Notes under the pieces: generated by a model | What the model was told of the DNA's origin: nothing | What the model saw: the letters and a program-made list of their open reading frames with translations, nothing else | The model's database searches: none | Position numbers and translations under genes: made by a program | Source: Bryobacteraceae bacterium | GTDB taxonomy: Bacteria > Acidobacteriota > Terriglobia > Bryobacterales > Bryobacteraceae | Direction: 5' to 3' | Assembly: GCA_030041495.1 (NCBI GenBank) | Contig: JASHNT010000095.1 | Location: 1-64,000, forward strand | Length of the DNA: 64,000 nt | In this document: positions 8,232 to 17,116 of the stretch, piece after piece | Numbering within the stretch: the stretch's first letter is position 1 | Layout: each line of letters begins with the position of its first letter

Positions 8232-9767
8232 ATGACGAACCGGCCGCCTCTGACCAGCAACAAAACGGTTCAGACTGCTCCGCAAGTGGTGGGGCGAGGA
8301 CTCTTTCAAACTGGCGCCGTTCCCGTCCGGGCAGGCGCGGATCGATCGGCATTTCTTTGGAACGTGCCGATGTTCGTGCTGAGCCTGCTGGTGCTGAACC
8401 ATTTCGGCCGGCCATTCGAGTTCTTCCTGACCGGCTACAAGATTCCTTTCGGCCTCGCCTGCTTGGGGATCGCAGTCGCTGCTACCACACGCGGGATCAA
8501 AGTCATGACGTCCGGCCCCGGTCTGGCTTTGATTTGCCTCATCGGGTGGATGATGGCCTGCACAGTTTTCAGCACCTGGAGGGGCGGCAGCACAAACTAC
8601 CTTCTGTATTTCATCGGACTGGAAATCGTGCTGTTCATGCTGGCCGGCGGCGCGCCCAGATCGCTCGCGGACGTTCGGAAGGCGAGTTACGTTCTGGTCG
8701 GGGCGTACCTGATCTATTCCGTGTTGGGCGAAGCCAGCCGCTCGATCGGGCGCTTTGACCTGAAAGGCACATTCGGCAACGCCGACGATGTCGCGCTGCT
8801 GGCTGGTTTCGTGCTTCCGTTTGTAATCATGGCTGCGCTTCAGATCAACAACACGCCGGCCAAAATCGCCATCCTCCTGGTGGGGGGCGGATTCCTGGTG
8901 CGAACCGTGGGAATGACGGGAACGCGGGCTGCCTTGCCCGCGCTGGCGGCGATGCTGGCCGTGTATTTTGTGCGCGGAAACGGGACCCAGCGCCTGGCCG
9001 TCATCGTCTTGGCCCTCCTGGGCGGGCTGGCGATGCTAATCATTTTGCCCCACGATATCCTGAGGCGCTTCGAGACCCTTACCAAAGCGTTCAATTCCGA
9101 GACGGTGATGGAGGAGGCGTCAAGTGACGAGGCCATGGCTTCCGTAGCTGAACGCAAAGACCTTTTGCGTGACGCGGTAAAGATCACCATGTCGCATCCG
9201 ATTTTCGGAGTTGGCCCTGGCGAGTACCCGGATTACCGCGCTCAATTTCTAGACACAAATAACGGCGGGCACAAGCGATTTTTCCCCTCCCATAACACGT
9301 ATTTGGAGGTCTCCAGCGAGGACGGCATTCCCGGCCTGCTTTGCTACCTGGCGTTCCTGGCGGCGACGTATTGGACGATTCGGCGTTCGATCAAGCTAAA
9401 CCGTCCCGGATCCCACCCGGATTGGGAGCAGGGCTACCGGCTCGCCGTTACTCTCGAGGCGGCTCTGTTCTACTTTGTGGTGTGCGCAGGGTTCATGACT
9501 TGCGAACGGCACCCCCATCAATACCTGGTTGCGGGCCTTTCGGTTGCGCTGCTTCGGATCTCCAATTTGCGGTCAAGCCGCAGCACGGTGCCGCATACTC
9601 CTCCATCAAAGGGAATTGAGACGAGAAGCGGAATGCAGGCTGGAGTTACAGGGAGTGCCCCGCCGGCGCTTGCTCCAGCGCGTCCGAGATTAACTCCCGT
9701 CTCCGCGGGAGGTGTGCCCGTGGCGGCCGCTGCCCGTCCGCGGGCCCGTTTCAACCGGGCGAAGTGA
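8232..9767 (+). CDS. O-antigen ligase/polymerase family membrane protein (Wzy_C)
   Basis: A 511-residue polytopic protein with about ten hydrophobic helices. The Wzy_C-like region includes SHPIFGVGPGEYPDY and FFPSHNTYLEVSSEDGIPGLLCYLAF around residues 320-375, with the conserved His of the large periplasmic loop. The last 60 residues are Pro/Ala/Arg-rich and probably cytoplasmic and disordered. Members either ligate lipid-linked glycans to an acceptor or polymerise repeat units; sequence alone does not say which. The start is an ATG with a GAGGAG 14 bp upstream, which is far. It overlaps the acyltransferase gene at GTGA. Confidence 0.85.
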   Translation: MTNRPPLTSNKTVQTAPQVVGRGLFQTGAVPVRAGADRSAFLWNVPMFVLSLLVLNHFGRPFEFFLTGYKIPFGLACLGIAVAATTRGIKVMTSGPGLALICLIGWMMACTVFSTWRGGSTNYLLYFIGLEIVLFMLAGGAPRSLADVRKASYVLVGAYLIYSVLGEASRSIGRFDLKGTFGNADDVALLAGFVLPFVIMAALQINNTPAKIAILLVGGGFLVRTVGMTGTRAALPALAAMLAVYFVRGNGTQRLAVIVLALLGGLAMLIILPHDILRRFETLTKAFNSETVMEEASSDEAMASVAERKDLLRDAVKITMSHPIFGVGPGEYPDYRAQFLDTNNGGHKRFFPSHNTYLEVSSEDGIPGLLCYLAFLAATYWTIRRSIKLNRPGSHPDWEQGYRLAVTLEAALFYFVVCAGFMTCERHPHQYLVAGLSVALLRISNLRSSRSTVPHTPPSKGIETRSGMQAGVTGSAPPALAPARPRLTPVSAGGVPVAAAARPRARFNRAK

Positions 9768-11020
9768 CCCCGCATCGCCATCCACTGCCCGCCCTCACGG
9801 GTCTCCGATTCTTCTTGGCTGTTTGGGTGGTCGTTTTCCATGTGATCCCGACCACTTTGACGCTGGAGATCCCCTGGCTCCCGTCAGCTCCCGCGGCCGT
9901 CGATTGCCTGCTGCGGACCGGATACGTGGCGGTGACCATCTTTTTTGTGCTCTCGGGATTTGTCCTGGCCTACAATTACGACCTCGGCAGGGTGTGGACG
10001 CAACGGGAACGCTGGCGGTTTGCCATCGCTCGTTTTTCACGGATCTATCCAGCCTATGTTGCGGGTCTGGCGGCGCTGGTTCCCGTGGCTTTGTACCGCA
10101 TCTGGCAGAGGATTCCCGCGGGTGAGTATTCGCTTTCCAGCGGTGCGCTGAGCGTCCTGCTGATTCAGTCGTGGTTTCCTGAGCGAGCCCTGAGCTGGAA
10201 CTATCCGGGTTGGTCTCTATCCGCGGAAGCTTTTTTCTACGCTTTGTTCCCAATCGCGGGTTATTGGCTGTGGAAGTTGCGAAGCCGCGGCAAGGTGATT
10301 GCGGGCCTGGCGGTGCTCTGGCTCCTGTCCCTGGCGGCCCCGCTGGCCGCTGTTGTCATTCCCATCCCCGGCTTCGGCGACGTTCCGGCCGCGGGTGGTG
10401 TGCCGGGTGCGGCCGGAGAGCCTTGGGGAAGCCTGATCAGCTACCATCCGTTATCGGGATTGCCGGCTTTCGCCACGGGGGTATTGCTGGCGGCGCTGTA
10501 CCGGTCTCTGCCTGAAGATTCACCTTGGTTCCGCAGGGCAGATTGGCTCTCGGTTCCAGCGCTGGCAGTCATCTGCCTGACGCTGGCGAATGCCGATCAA
10601 CTACCGCTGGCGGTGGTGCGCAACGGATTGCTGCTGCCGCTGTATTCGATCCTGATTTTTGGATTGGCTCTGGGGAACGGATTCACGGCGCGTTTTCTCG
10701 GGCTTCCCGCTCTGGTTTTCCTGGGAAATGCAAGCTACGCGATGTACATCCTGCATTTTCCGATCGGCGAATGGCTGCTGCTGGCACGCAGGTGGTTTGA
10801 CATTCGGGCGCCCGAGGGAGCCGGCTGGGAGATCCTGTACGTTCTAAGCGTTATCGCGGCCGCATCCCTTTTCTACAAGCTGATCGAGGAGCCTGTCCAC
10901 AAAACTCTCCGGAGAGTTCTCACCGCAAAACTGGACCGCACCGCGGGTGCGAACACCCCGCTGCACACCGGTGAATCGAGTCCGATTTCGGCCGATTCTA
11001 CTCGCGGCAACCGGTCCTAA
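9764..11020 (+). CDS. Acyltransferase family 3 (OafA/YrhL-like) membrane O-acyltransferase
   Basis: A 418-residue integral membrane protein. It opens with LPALTGLRFFLAVWVVVFHV, whose LTGLRFxxAxxVVxxH is the family signature and catalytic His, followed by about ten membrane helices. An RFSRIYPAY motif lies near 88-96. These enzymes O-acetylate or O-acylate surface polysaccharides from the cytoplasmic acyl donor. GTG start overlaps the stop of the ligase gene by 4 bp (GTGA), so the two are translationally coupled. The modified sugar cannot be predicted. Confidence 0.88.
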   Translation: MTPHRHPLPALTGLRFFLAVWVVVFHVIPTTLTLEIPWLPSAPAAVDCLLRTGYVAVTIFFVLSGFVLAYNYDLGRVWTQRERWRFAIARFSRIYPAYVAGLAALVPVALYRIWQRIPAGEYSLSSGALSVLLIQSWFPERALSWNYPGWSLSAEAFFYALFPIAGYWLWKLRSRGKVIAGLAVLWLLSLAAPLAAVVIPIPGFGDVPAAGGVPGAAGEPWGSLISYHPLSGLPAFATGVLLAALYRSLPEDSPWFRRADWLSVPALAVICLTLANADQLPLAVVRNGLLLPLYSILIFGLALGNGFTARFLGLPALVFLGNASYAMYILHFPIGEWLLLARRWFDIRAPEGAGWEILYVLSVIAAASLFYKLIEEPVHKTLRRVLTAKLDRTAGANTPLHTGESSPISADSTRGNRS

Positions 11021-11136
11021 GGCCGAAAATTCCCGCGTTAAGCGCGCCGCTATAACCTCACGTTCTCGTGATTTAGACGTACGGCCGCGTCTGCGGCTCT
11101 TCCAGGCCACTCCACCATTCGGCCAAAGGAGAGTTT

Positions 11137-12432
11137 ATGAGCAAGCAGTGGCTCGCTTGGTGGATCGTGCTGGGTCTGGGAGTAACCGCGGACGCCCAAA
11201 CGCAGGTCAGCTTGAAAACGCAAGCGAGGTCGGCAGACCTGTCCAACGTCGGTCCGACCAAACCAATGCAGACGGGAACCGCCCTGCCGGTGGCGTGCAC
11301 CACCGGTCAAATGTTCTTTCTGACCACGGCTCCCGCGGGGGCGAACCTGTACGCCTGCGCCGCGACAAACGTTTGGAGCGCGATCGTGGGCAGCGGGGGC
11401 GGCGGCGTCAACGTTGCGGCCGGATCCGGAATTGTGGTCACGCAGAGCGGATCAACAGACACGATCTCGACGGATCCCGCGGTCGTTCCGACCAAGTCCG
11501 TTGTGCAAGCGAGCACGTCAAACATCGTGACGCTGACTTCCGCGTCATCTTCGGCGCTGACCGGGACACAGAATCCGGCGCTGGCGGGCTACAGCGATAA
11601 ACAGTTGGTCGAACTCACCTGGAACGTGGCGTGCGCGGGCGGACCAATGACTCTGGCCGTCGACGGGCTGCCAGCCACAAGCCTGGTGAAAGCCGACGGA
11701 GCAACGGCGCTCTCCGCCGCGGATTGCACAAGCGGTCAGACTAATCTGTTCAGCTACGACGGCACGCTGGGGAAGTTCAAACTCCTGGGCGGAGGAGCCA
11801 TAACCGGGGGTGGTGGGAGTTCTGTCACCTTTGCTCCTCCTTACATCCAGAGCGGCGGCAATAACTACCTTCCGTTCGGATTTCAAGCTACGCTTCCGCC
11901 GACCAGCGGCTGGACCGCTTTGAACTTCAGCGGGGCAACGCTTGTCACCAGCGGAAGAGGGGGCGCGATTGCAATTACCAGTCCTCTTACCGGCAGCCTG
12001 AATTTGTACAGCCAGACCCTGCCGATAGGCTCCACCGCCACTTTGACCGGCGCCGTAGGCTTTCTGTCGGCTACCGGAGGGGGCGGCACTTATTGTGGTG
12101 TCGGTATCCAGAATCCGACCAGCGGGAATCTCTACACCATCGCGCAAGTGGTTGCCGGCGCCGCTGCTTTTGCGACTGCATCGCTGTTCAATTCCCCCAC
12201 CTCCAAGAATTTCGACACAGCGCAAGTCGAAAGTGTGGGCTCATTAACGCTCGTGAGGATGGCCTACTCCGGCGGCACCGCAACAGCCTATGTGAGCACC
12301 GACGGCGGCGCCAGTTGGTTTCAAGTCGATCAGCGAACCTCTCTCACCGGATATACGAACTGGGTGTTCACGTCCTCCGGATCTAGCGGCGGAAATTCCA
12401 ATTGCACACTTTACTCCTGGAGCGCGCAATGA
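11137..12432 (+). CDS. Secreted Gly/Ser/Thr-rich protein with tail-fibre-like segments
   Basis: A 431-residue protein with a signal peptide (MSKQWLAWWIVLGLGVTADA, cleavage near AQT). A good AAGGAG site precedes the ATG. The mature part is low in charge and rich in Gly, Ser, Thr and Ala, with glycine runs. The stretches CTTGQMFFLTTAPAG and GSGIVVTQSGSTDTIS resemble repeats I associate with phage tail/fibre-like acidobacterial proteins. The last third, with TGSLNLYSQ and STDGGASWFQVDQ, looks like a beta-sandwich. No catalytic motif is evident. Its stop overlaps the start of the large beta-helix gene (ATGA), so it is probably a partner in the same surface structure. No known family recognised. 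Confidence 0.7.
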   Translation: MSKQWLAWWIVLGLGVTADAQTQVSLKTQARSADLSNVGPTKPMQTGTALPVACTTGQMFFLTTAPAGANLYACAATNVWSAIVGSGGGGVNVAAGSGIVVTQSGSTDTISTDPAVVPTKSVVQASTSNIVTLTSASSSALTGTQNPALAGYSDKQLVELTWNVACAGGPMTLAVDGLPATSLVKADGATALSAADCTSGQTNLFSYDGTLGKFKLLGGGAITGGGGSSVTFAPPYIQSGGNNYLPFGFQATLPPTSGWTALNFSGATLVTSGRGGAIAITSPLTGSLNLYSQTLPIGSTATLTGAVGFLSATGGGGTYCGVGIQNPTSGNLYTIAQVVAGAAAFATASLFNSPTSKNFDTAQVESVGSLTLVRMAYSGGTATAYVSTDGGASWFQVDQRTSLTGYTNWVFTSSGSSGGNSNCTLYSWSAQ

Positions 12433-15400
12433 AACGCATATTCGCCGCGGCCTTATCCGCCGCATTGCCTCTGGCGGCGCAGACTTTCAGCAACATGAGC
12501 GTCCAATCCCAGGACCTGGACGTCCATTCGGCGACGATCACGGGGAACGTGTCGCCTGACGGTTGGGTGTCGCTCGAGTATGGGGTGACGAGTGGAGGGC
12601 CATACCCCTTTCAGACCACCACCACTTGCACCGCGTCGCCTGAGATCGTGCTCTCGGGCGGGGGCGGGTCCGGCGCGAGAGCTTGGGCGCTCAGTCTGGG
12701 CTCGGGCGGCAGCGCTGGGCTTGCGTTTGTGTCGTACGGAGGATCCGGTTACGGCAGCGTGCCGTCGGTCACCGTGAGCGACACATGCGTACCGGATGGC
12801 GGTGCGGCCGGTTCAGGGATGACTGGAGCGGCGACGATTTCGGGGGGCGCGGTCACCAGCGTAGTGCTCTCCGGTGGCACTGGCTACCATCTTGCGAACG
12901 GCGCGACCTCCGGCGAGTACGGTCCCAACCAGGTTAGCGGCGTTGTGAGGATCGCAGTTGGGGGCTTGGCGGCCGGCACCACGTATTATATTCGTCCGGT
13001 CTTCCGGCCCGATCCCAACAGTTCGACAGGACAGGTCGTCGGCTCTGAGTTCAGCTTTACAACTTTGAATGGGACGACGGCACCCGTCGCTCCGGTTGCG
13101 CCTGCAACCGTCTGGAATCCTGCGTCACCAGCCAATTTTCCCTCCTTCACGACCGGCTACACGCTGGTTTCGATGGCCTCTTCGGGGGGCGATTGCACAG
13201 CGAAGAACAGCGTCACAGGGAGCTACTGGAGCGTCACCGCCGGCGATGCGATGCAGATGGTGCTTAACGAAGTCGGTTACGGCGCGATCATCGAATTGGA
13301 TCAAGGAACCATCTGCAAGATACCTTCAAGCCTTGTCTACTATACCCTTCCGGCCAAGGCAACCGATCCGGCCGCCGCTGGAATAAACGATCCCGCACAC
13401 CGTTACATCGTCATCCGCACTAAGCAAACCGGCTCAGCGGATTTCCCGCCTCCCGGAACCAGATTCGATCCTGCCGGCGACAATGGGACCTGGCTCGCGC
13501 ATCTGGCGCAGATCCAGAGTCAATCCCCGCAAGGTCAGAGCGATGACGCACCCCAGGTGCTGCGCACCGACCCCGGAAACTGCACTGCTCACCATTGGTT
13601 CATCTATAACGTCGAGCTGAGCGTTGCCGGCGTTGGAAACTGGGGCTCGGCGGCGCAGATCGGCACGGACAACGACCCTATCGAGGAGGCGTGCGAGCCG
13701 CCTTATATGGTCTTCGACCGGACCTACTGGCACGGACCGACGCGCGTGGCGAACACGACCACCATGAGCGGCGGACTCTACGGGTCACCCGGCGCCCACT
13801 TCTCGCTCACCAACAGCGTCTTTGACGGATATGACACCAACAATCCACAAACTTTCTCAGTGATCCTGAGCGATTGCGGCGCAGGGCCGGCGATGATCGA
13901 CAACAACCTGTTTGGCGCAGCCTCGGGCCAGGGGTTCTACGTTCAGAGCGATGGCGTTCCTTACTGCGGGTCCGCTCCAGCCTCTCCCTCCGTCCAAAAT
14001 AACCCTACTACGTACGACGATGGGACGTTCACTCACAACGCGCTGTATTGGAATCCCACGACGCTCAACAGCTATAGCCTGTGGGACGGCCTGTCGCGCC
14101 TCCCGGCTCGCAACCAATTTGAGATCAAAGGCGGACGCCGGTGGAGTCTGTCCGGCAACTATTTCAATGGCCAGTGGTGTGCGCAGACTGACGGCAGTCC
14201 AATCCTACTGTCTGCTACCAACGTGGCGGCCGAGTACGGCGAATCGGGCGTGACTGACGTGGCGATGAGTTCGAACGTCTTCGTAAATTCCGCCATTGTG
14301 CTGAACATACAAGGCACCAAAGGAACTTCTCAGACGGGCCCCCCGGATAACTCAATCAATCGCCATTTTAGCTTCACTAACAACATTGGATGGAATCTGG
14401 GCAAGAATCTTTGGCACGATGCCAACACCTGTTCGGGAATCGGCCCCGGTTATTTCGACTTCACCGACGGCCCGCAAGACATTGACGTGGAGAATAACAC
14501 GTTGGCCGATGTTAGTGGAGATACTGGCTCCAATGGAGGGTCCTACTATCCAACGTGGCTGGAAGCCGGCGGAGGCGTAAGTCTGACGGCGGGGTTCACC
14601 CTGAAAAACAACGTATGGCATATGAGTGGCGGCGGCGATTCGCTCTATGGCATCCTCCCGGACAATGAGCCGGGTTGCGCCCCTCTTGGCGATTGCGCCA
14701 ATTTCCCTGCGGTTCCAAATCTGGATAACAGCAACAATCCCGCTTCGACGTTGCAGAGCGCGTACATCTCGAACGGGACTTCCGGCCTGGTTAAATCCGC
14801 GTTCAGTTGGTTGGGCAACATCGACATCGGCGGCTGGTACGCCACGAACCTGACGCCGTGGACCCAGATGACCCCGACGCAGATCAATACGCTCTCGGCC
14901 AATCTCCCTTCGGGCGACACCTGGATAAGTGGGTCAAGCATCGCTGCGCGGCAAGCAAATGCCGGAGTCGCGGGAATCGACAGCGGAAATATGAACTGTT
15001 GGGCCACACCGCAAAACTCCTGCGTGGCTGGCGCAAGCATTCAAGAATTGGAGAGCGTGCTCGGGATCGTGACGAATGTTAGCGTATTTGCCGGAGCAAG
15101 CACGCTGCAGTTCAACTACGTGGCTCCCGATTCACGGTCCTGCGCCGTTGACACGAGCGCAAACGGAACCGTGTGGACGCGGGCCGTTGACGGCGGAGGC
15201 TCCCGGGTACGCATGCTGGCAGTAAACGGTTTAAATGCGTCCAGCCCGTATCAGTACCGATTGATGTGCTACTACTCGCAAACGGCGCCCTGGTTCAGTT
15301 TTCCGAGTGAGCTAAGCAACATGGTCACCGATGGCGCGACAGCCTCAACCGCGGCTGCGGGCACGCGCGGATTGCTGCTCTATTTCAATCTGCCGCCTGG

Positions 15401-15575
15401 AGCTGTTTCCGCCCAATTCACGGCAACCGGGCTAGGGGGCTCACCTCTTACGGCGACTTGTTCAACGTCGCCTTGCGGGATTGCGGATGTTCCTAATGGC
15501 AACGTGTTCGTTGAGGTGCAGTACTTGAACGGCGCGGGCGGTACGGTATCAAGCGGGACCCTTGCCGCTCAATGA
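12429..15575 (+). CDS. Large secreted beta-helix-like protein, paralogue A
   Basis: A 1048-residue protein starting at the ATG coupled to the previous stop, with signal peptide MKRIFAAALSAALPLAAQ. Order as read: a fibronectin-III-like N-terminal module with a Gly-rich insertion; a segment with AGDAMQMVLNEVGYGAIIELDQG; a central region of about 450 residues rich in Asn, Gly, Ser and aromatics with N.F/NxxFxN rungs, typical of right-handed beta-helices; then a C-terminal module with APDSRSCAVDTSANG...YQYRLMCYY. The same order and motifs recur in the protein at 17117-20083. It could be a polysaccharide-acting enzyme or structural fibre; no lyase triad is identifiable by eye. Confidence 0.75.
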   Translation: MKRIFAAALSAALPLAAQTFSNMSVQSQDLDVHSATITGNVSPDGWVSLEYGVTSGGPYPFQTTTTCTASPEIVLSGGGGSGARAWALSLGSGGSAGLAFVSYGGSGYGSVPSVTVSDTCVPDGGAAGSGMTGAATISGGAVTSVVLSGGTGYHLANGATSGEYGPNQVSGVVRIAVGGLAAGTTYYIRPVFRPDPNSSTGQVVGSEFSFTTLNGTTAPVAPVAPATVWNPASPANFPSFTTGYTLVSMASSGGDCTAKNSVTGSYWSVTAGDAMQMVLNEVGYGAIIELDQGTICKIPSSLVYYTLPAKATDPAAAGINDPAHRYIVIRTKQTGSADFPPPGTRFDPAGDNGTWLAHLAQIQSQSPQGQSDDAPQVLRTDPGNCTAHHWFIYNVELSVAGVGNWGSAAQIGTDNDPIEEACEPPYMVFDRTYWHGPTRVANTTTMSGGLYGSPGAHFSLTNSVFDGYDTNNPQTFSVILSDCGAGPAMIDNNLFGAASGQGFYVQSDGVPYCGSAPASPSVQNNPTTYDDGTFTHNALYWNPTTLNSYSLWDGLSRLPARNQFEIKGGRRWSLSGNYFNGQWCAQTDGSPILLSATNVAAEYGESGVTDVAMSSNVFVNSAIVLNIQGTKGTSQTGPPDNSINRHFSFTNNIGWNLGKNLWHDANTCSGIGPGYFDFTDGPQDIDVENNTLADVSGDTGSNGGSYYPTWLEAGGGVSLTAGFTLKNNVWHMSGGGDSLYGILPDNEPGCAPLGDCANFPAVPNLDNSNNPASTLQSAYISNGTSGLVKSAFSWLGNIDIGGWYATNLTPWTQMTPTQINTLSANLPSGDTWISGSSIAARQANAGVAGIDSGNMNCWATPQNSCVAGASIQELESVLGIVTNVSVFAGASTLQFNYVAPDSRSCAVDTSANGTVWTRAVDGGGSRVRMLAVNGLNASSPYQYRLMCYYSQTAPWFSFPSELSNMVTDGATASTAAAGTRGLLLYFNLPPGAVSAQFTATGLGGSPLTATCSTSPCGIADVPNGNVFVEVQYLNGAGGTVSSGTLAAQ

Positions 15576-15798
15576 CGCCGCCGCCGCGATTTGCATCCCG
15601 AGGGCTGCATTGTTAGCGTAAGAGAGGATTGATGGCTGCGGGGGCGTGCGAGAACTTTCCGTTTCATATTTGCCTGGGATATCCGCCGCGCTGCGATTAT
15701 CCGAGCGCAGACGGCCTGTGTGCCGGGCCGGAGCCTAATCCTGGGCGAGGACACGAGAGGGGACCCGATGCGATTTGTGCGATGAGGATTAGAGTGCG

Positions 15799-17037
15799 GT
15801 GAAGAAGATCTCTATCCTGATCTTCGTCCTCAGTCTAGCTACGCGCTGCGCGCTCGTGCGGCTGCATCTCGGCGACGCCTCCGAGTTTTTGCTGGTGGAA
15901 CCTGTCCGGGTTGCGGTTTCGATTGCGGATCATGGCGCTTACGCCGACGCCTACGGCGAGGGTTCCGGCCCGACGGCCCACGAAGCTCCGCTCCACCCAC
16001 TCCTTCTCGCCCTTCTGATCCGGCTGTTCGGTACCGGCTCAGCAGCCGCCCTCGCCATCAATCTCTCCGCGGTTGTGGCAGTCTCCCTGGGCAATACCCT
16101 TCTGCCCTCCTTGAGCGAGGCGTGCGAGCTTGGCGCAGACCCCGGGGCCGCCGCGGGATTGATCAGTGGCCTGTTGCCGCTCAATTACTGGTACCAAACA
16201 GCGGGGTCCTTCGACGCCCCATTTGCGTTCCCAGCGCTCGTAGCGTTGCTGCTAGTGAGCGCGCGGCAATGGAAGACTCCGTCGGACCCGGGCGCCTGCA
16301 AGTCCGGATTCGTCTCGGGGCTGTCCGCGCTCTTGAATCCCGCGACGCTGCAGGTTACGGCCTCCGTTGTCGTCTTAAGCGCAGCCCGCACGCGAGAGAA
16401 CCTGCTGAGAGCGCTAAGACATCAGGCGATCCTGGTTCTCTGCGTCGTCGCCACGCTGAGCCCGTGGGCGATTTTCAACTATTTCCATCTCGGCAAGGCA
16501 ATCTTTACACGATCGAATTTCTGGTTGGAGTTTCAGGTATCAAATAACGATGCTGCCACGCCGCTCCTCGAGCGCAACACCTCGACGCCCGCACTGAAGC
16601 GAATGCATCCCAGTCAGGATCTGGACCAAAGAAATCTGGTGCGGGCGTTGGGCGAACCAGCTTACATGACGCTTAAGCAGCATGAAGCGACGCAGTGGGT
16701 CGCGAGCCATCCGGGCAAGTTCCTGTGGCTCACGCTGCAGCGCGCCGGGCTGTTTTGGTTCCCGGAAATGTCTCGGCCATGGCAGTCCGGGTACGAGGCG
16801 GTCATCACCTTGGCCGGCTTCGCGGGCATGGTTCGGATGTTCCGGAACAGGCATCCTTTTGCGAGCTTTCTTGCGACGTCCGTCGTAAGTTACTCGCTGG
16901 TCTATGCTGTCATCCAGGTCTCGCCGCGCTACCGGTTTCCTATCGAGGGACTGCTTCTGCTGTGTGCCTCCTCCTTCCTGAGCAAGGGCTCGGCCAGCGG
17001 CCGGGCGCCGCTTGCCGCGTCAGCGGCGTCCCGTTAG
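15799..17037 (+). CDS. Polytopic membrane protein, GT39/RgtA-like glycosyltransferase candidate
   Basis: A 412-residue protein with about nine hydrophobic segments and a GTG start. An acidic/His loop GSGPTAHEAPLHPLLLALL at about 54-72 follows the first segment, where GT-C transferases carry their catalytic acid, and SPRYRFPIEGLLLLCAS near the C-terminus is common in this superfamily. It has no close similarity to the two longer GT39 proteins here. It lies between the two large beta-helix genes, suggesting it glycosylates them or builds the same surface polymer, which is inference. The 223 bp before it hold no gene I can support. Confidence 0.65.
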   Translation: MKKISILIFVLSLATRCALVRLHLGDASEFLLVEPVRVAVSIADHGAYADAYGEGSGPTAHEAPLHPLLLALLIRLFGTGSAAALAINLSAVVAVSLGNTLLPSLSEACELGADPGAAAGLISGLLPLNYWYQTAGSFDAPFAFPALVALLLVSARQWKTPSDPGACKSGFVSGLSALLNPATLQVTASVVVLSAARTRENLLRALRHQAILVLCVVATLSPWAIFNYFHLGKAIFTRSNFWLEFQVSNNDAATPLLERNTSTPALKRMHPSQDLDQRNLVRALGEPAYMTLKQHEATQWVASHPGKFLWLTLQRAGLFWFPEMSRPWQSGYEAVITLAGFAGMVRMFRNRHPFASFLATSVVSYSLVYAVIQVSPRYRFPIEGLLLLCASSFLSKGSASGRAPLAASAASR

Positions 17038-17116
17038 AAGGGCAAGCATTGACGGCGAGTGGTTGCTCTTAGGCGCGGATTCATCTCGCGTAGCCTAGTT
17101 TGGGATACTGGATGTG

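Noticed and set aside
15576-15798. Possible small genes between the first beta-helix gene and the GT-C-like gene
   Set aside because: Only Arg-rich short frames without ribosome sites; nothing supportable.
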